Assembly: GCA_020720345.1 (NCBI GenBank)
Contig: DYOT01000015.1
Location: forward strand, 1-16,291
DNA: 16,291 nt
Source: Candidatus Caenarcanum sp.
GTDB taxonomy: Bacteria; Cyanobacteriota; Vampirovibrionia; Gastranaerophilales; UBA9971
Reading direction: 5' to 3'
Shown here: piece after piece, positions 15,878 to 16,291 of the stretch
Layout: every line of letters begins with the position of its first letter
Numbering within the stretch: the first letter of the stretch is position 1
Notes under the pieces: model-generated
The model's input: only the letters and a program-made list of their open reading frames with translations
Databases searched by the model: none
Told to the model about the DNA's origin: nothing
Translations under genes and position numbers: made by a program

Positions 15878-15898
15878 ACGCAAAATAGTATTTTGTGT
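15878..15898. promoter_or_regulatory. Candidate Zur operator 2 (regulator side)
   Basis: A dyad centred at 15888, with arms ACGCAAAATA and TATTTTGTGT matching in nine of ten pairs. It includes the half-site AACGCAAA (15877-15884) and touches the TATAAT of the regulator promoter. The half-site spacing is wider than in the first dyad, so one of the two may be a weaker or differently read site. Confidence 0.5.
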
Positions 15899-15903
15899 AT
15901 AAT
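15898..15903 (+). promoter_or_regulatory. -10 box of the Fur-family regulator gene
   Basis: A consensus TATAAT. No clear -35 is found at 17 bp; TTGATG at 15869-15874 is 23 bp away. Transcription from here would begin near 15910, almost at the first ATG (15914). Confidence 0.5.
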
Positions 15904-15913
15904 AAAATTAAAC

Positions 15914-16291
15914 ATGGAGAGTGCTCTGACCAAAATGAAAAAATCCAGGGATAATTTGAAAAACTTTAGATTTTCTAAAAATAGACAATTACTGCTTCAA
16001 ATTCTTGAAGCTGCTAAAATGCCGGTTACTGTTGATTATTTATATGAACAATTTAGAGAAAACAGTCAAATCATTTCATTATCAACTATATATAGAATTC
16101 TAGAGAAACTGGTATTAAACAATATTGTAATAAAATCATTGATTTTAGACGAGAATAAGGCAAGATTTGAACTTAATAAGAAGGGTCATAAGCATTATCT
16201 TATCTGTACAGAATGCAATGATATGGTGCCTATTAAAGCTTGTCCCCTCGGTGAATTAGAAAAAGATTTACAGAAAGATACCGGTTTTAAT
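15914..16291 (+). CDS. zur: Fur-family metal regulator, probably Zur (3' end cut by window)
   Basis: An open frame runs from ATG 15914 to the window end, 126 codons, and continues beyond. An alternative in-frame ATG at 15935 has GGAG about 15 bases upstream; the first ATG would be nearly leaderless, so the second may be the true start. The DNA-binding winged helix covers about residues 20-85 with recognition-helix sequence ISLSTIYRILEKL (54-66). The dimerisation domain begins with GHKHYLICTEC: His92 and His94 as sensory-site candidates and Cys98/Cys101 as half of the structural zinc site, whose second CxxC would lie beyond the window. CPLGELEKDLQKDTGF follows. Divergence from a porin-znuACB operon, with dyads between, points to the zinc sensor Zur rather than Fur or PerR. 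Confidence 0.85.
   Translation, partial: MESALTKMKKSRDNLKNFRFSKNRQLLLQILEAAKMPVTVDYLYEQFRENSQIISLSTIYRILEKLVLNNIVIKSLILDENKARFELNKKGHKHYLICTECNDMVPIKACPLGELEKDLQKDTGFN

Noticed and set aside
1..16291. CRISPR arrays, tRNA or rRNA genes
   Set aside because: No regularly spaced repeats, no cloverleaf-like sequence and no rRNA signature were seen on either strand.

Overview
The window is AT-rich, densely packed DNA from a diderm (outer-membrane) bacterium. An OprB-type porin, a lipoprotein metal-binding protein, a fused M16 peptidase, a DUF187/GHL10-type secreted glycosidase and an unrecognised multi-spanning membrane protein together suggest a non-photosynthetic relative of Cyanobacteria (Vampirovibrionia/Melainabacteria, Gastranaerophilales-like). 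This placement is inferred from gene content and style and was not checked by any search.

Layout, left to right. The tail of an unknown + strand gene ends at 104, followed by a strong intrinsic terminator. Next come a 581-residue predicted membrane protein of unknown function (256-2001), then proC and a XerC/XerD tyrosine recombinase overlapping by 4 bp. A sodium/calcium-exchanger family protein lies tail to tail with the recombinase and diverges from an NrnA-like DHH phosphoesterase. That gene in turn converges on a - strand pair: an amidohydrolase and a fused M16 peptidase that overlap by 14 bp. Further right on the - strand is a secreted GHL10/DUF187-type glycosidase with its own upstream region, which contains a long inverted repeat.

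The right third is a coherent zinc-acquisition locus. On the - strand, an OprB-like porin, ZnuA, ZnuC and ZnuB lie 9-12 bp apart and end in a terminator-like hairpin. Diverging from them is a Fur-family regulator, cut by the window end and most likely Zur. The roughly 150 bp between porin and regulator hold two near-perfect dyads sharing the half-site AACGCAAA. One overlaps the predicted -35 of the porin promoter and the other abuts the -10 of the regulator promoter. The simplest model is that Zur represses both the whole outer-to-inner membrane zinc import route and itself. The porin would admit zinc through the outer membrane, ZnuA would capture it, and ZnuBC would import it.

The second notable signal is a pair of short dispersed-repeat-like elements around the amidohydrolase gene. 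One lies just upstream of its start. The other is embedded in frame in the coding sequence and adds an HCSQSETIQN-type peptide between two conserved family segments, resembling the palindromic elements that insert into protein genes in Rickettsia and some other bacteria.
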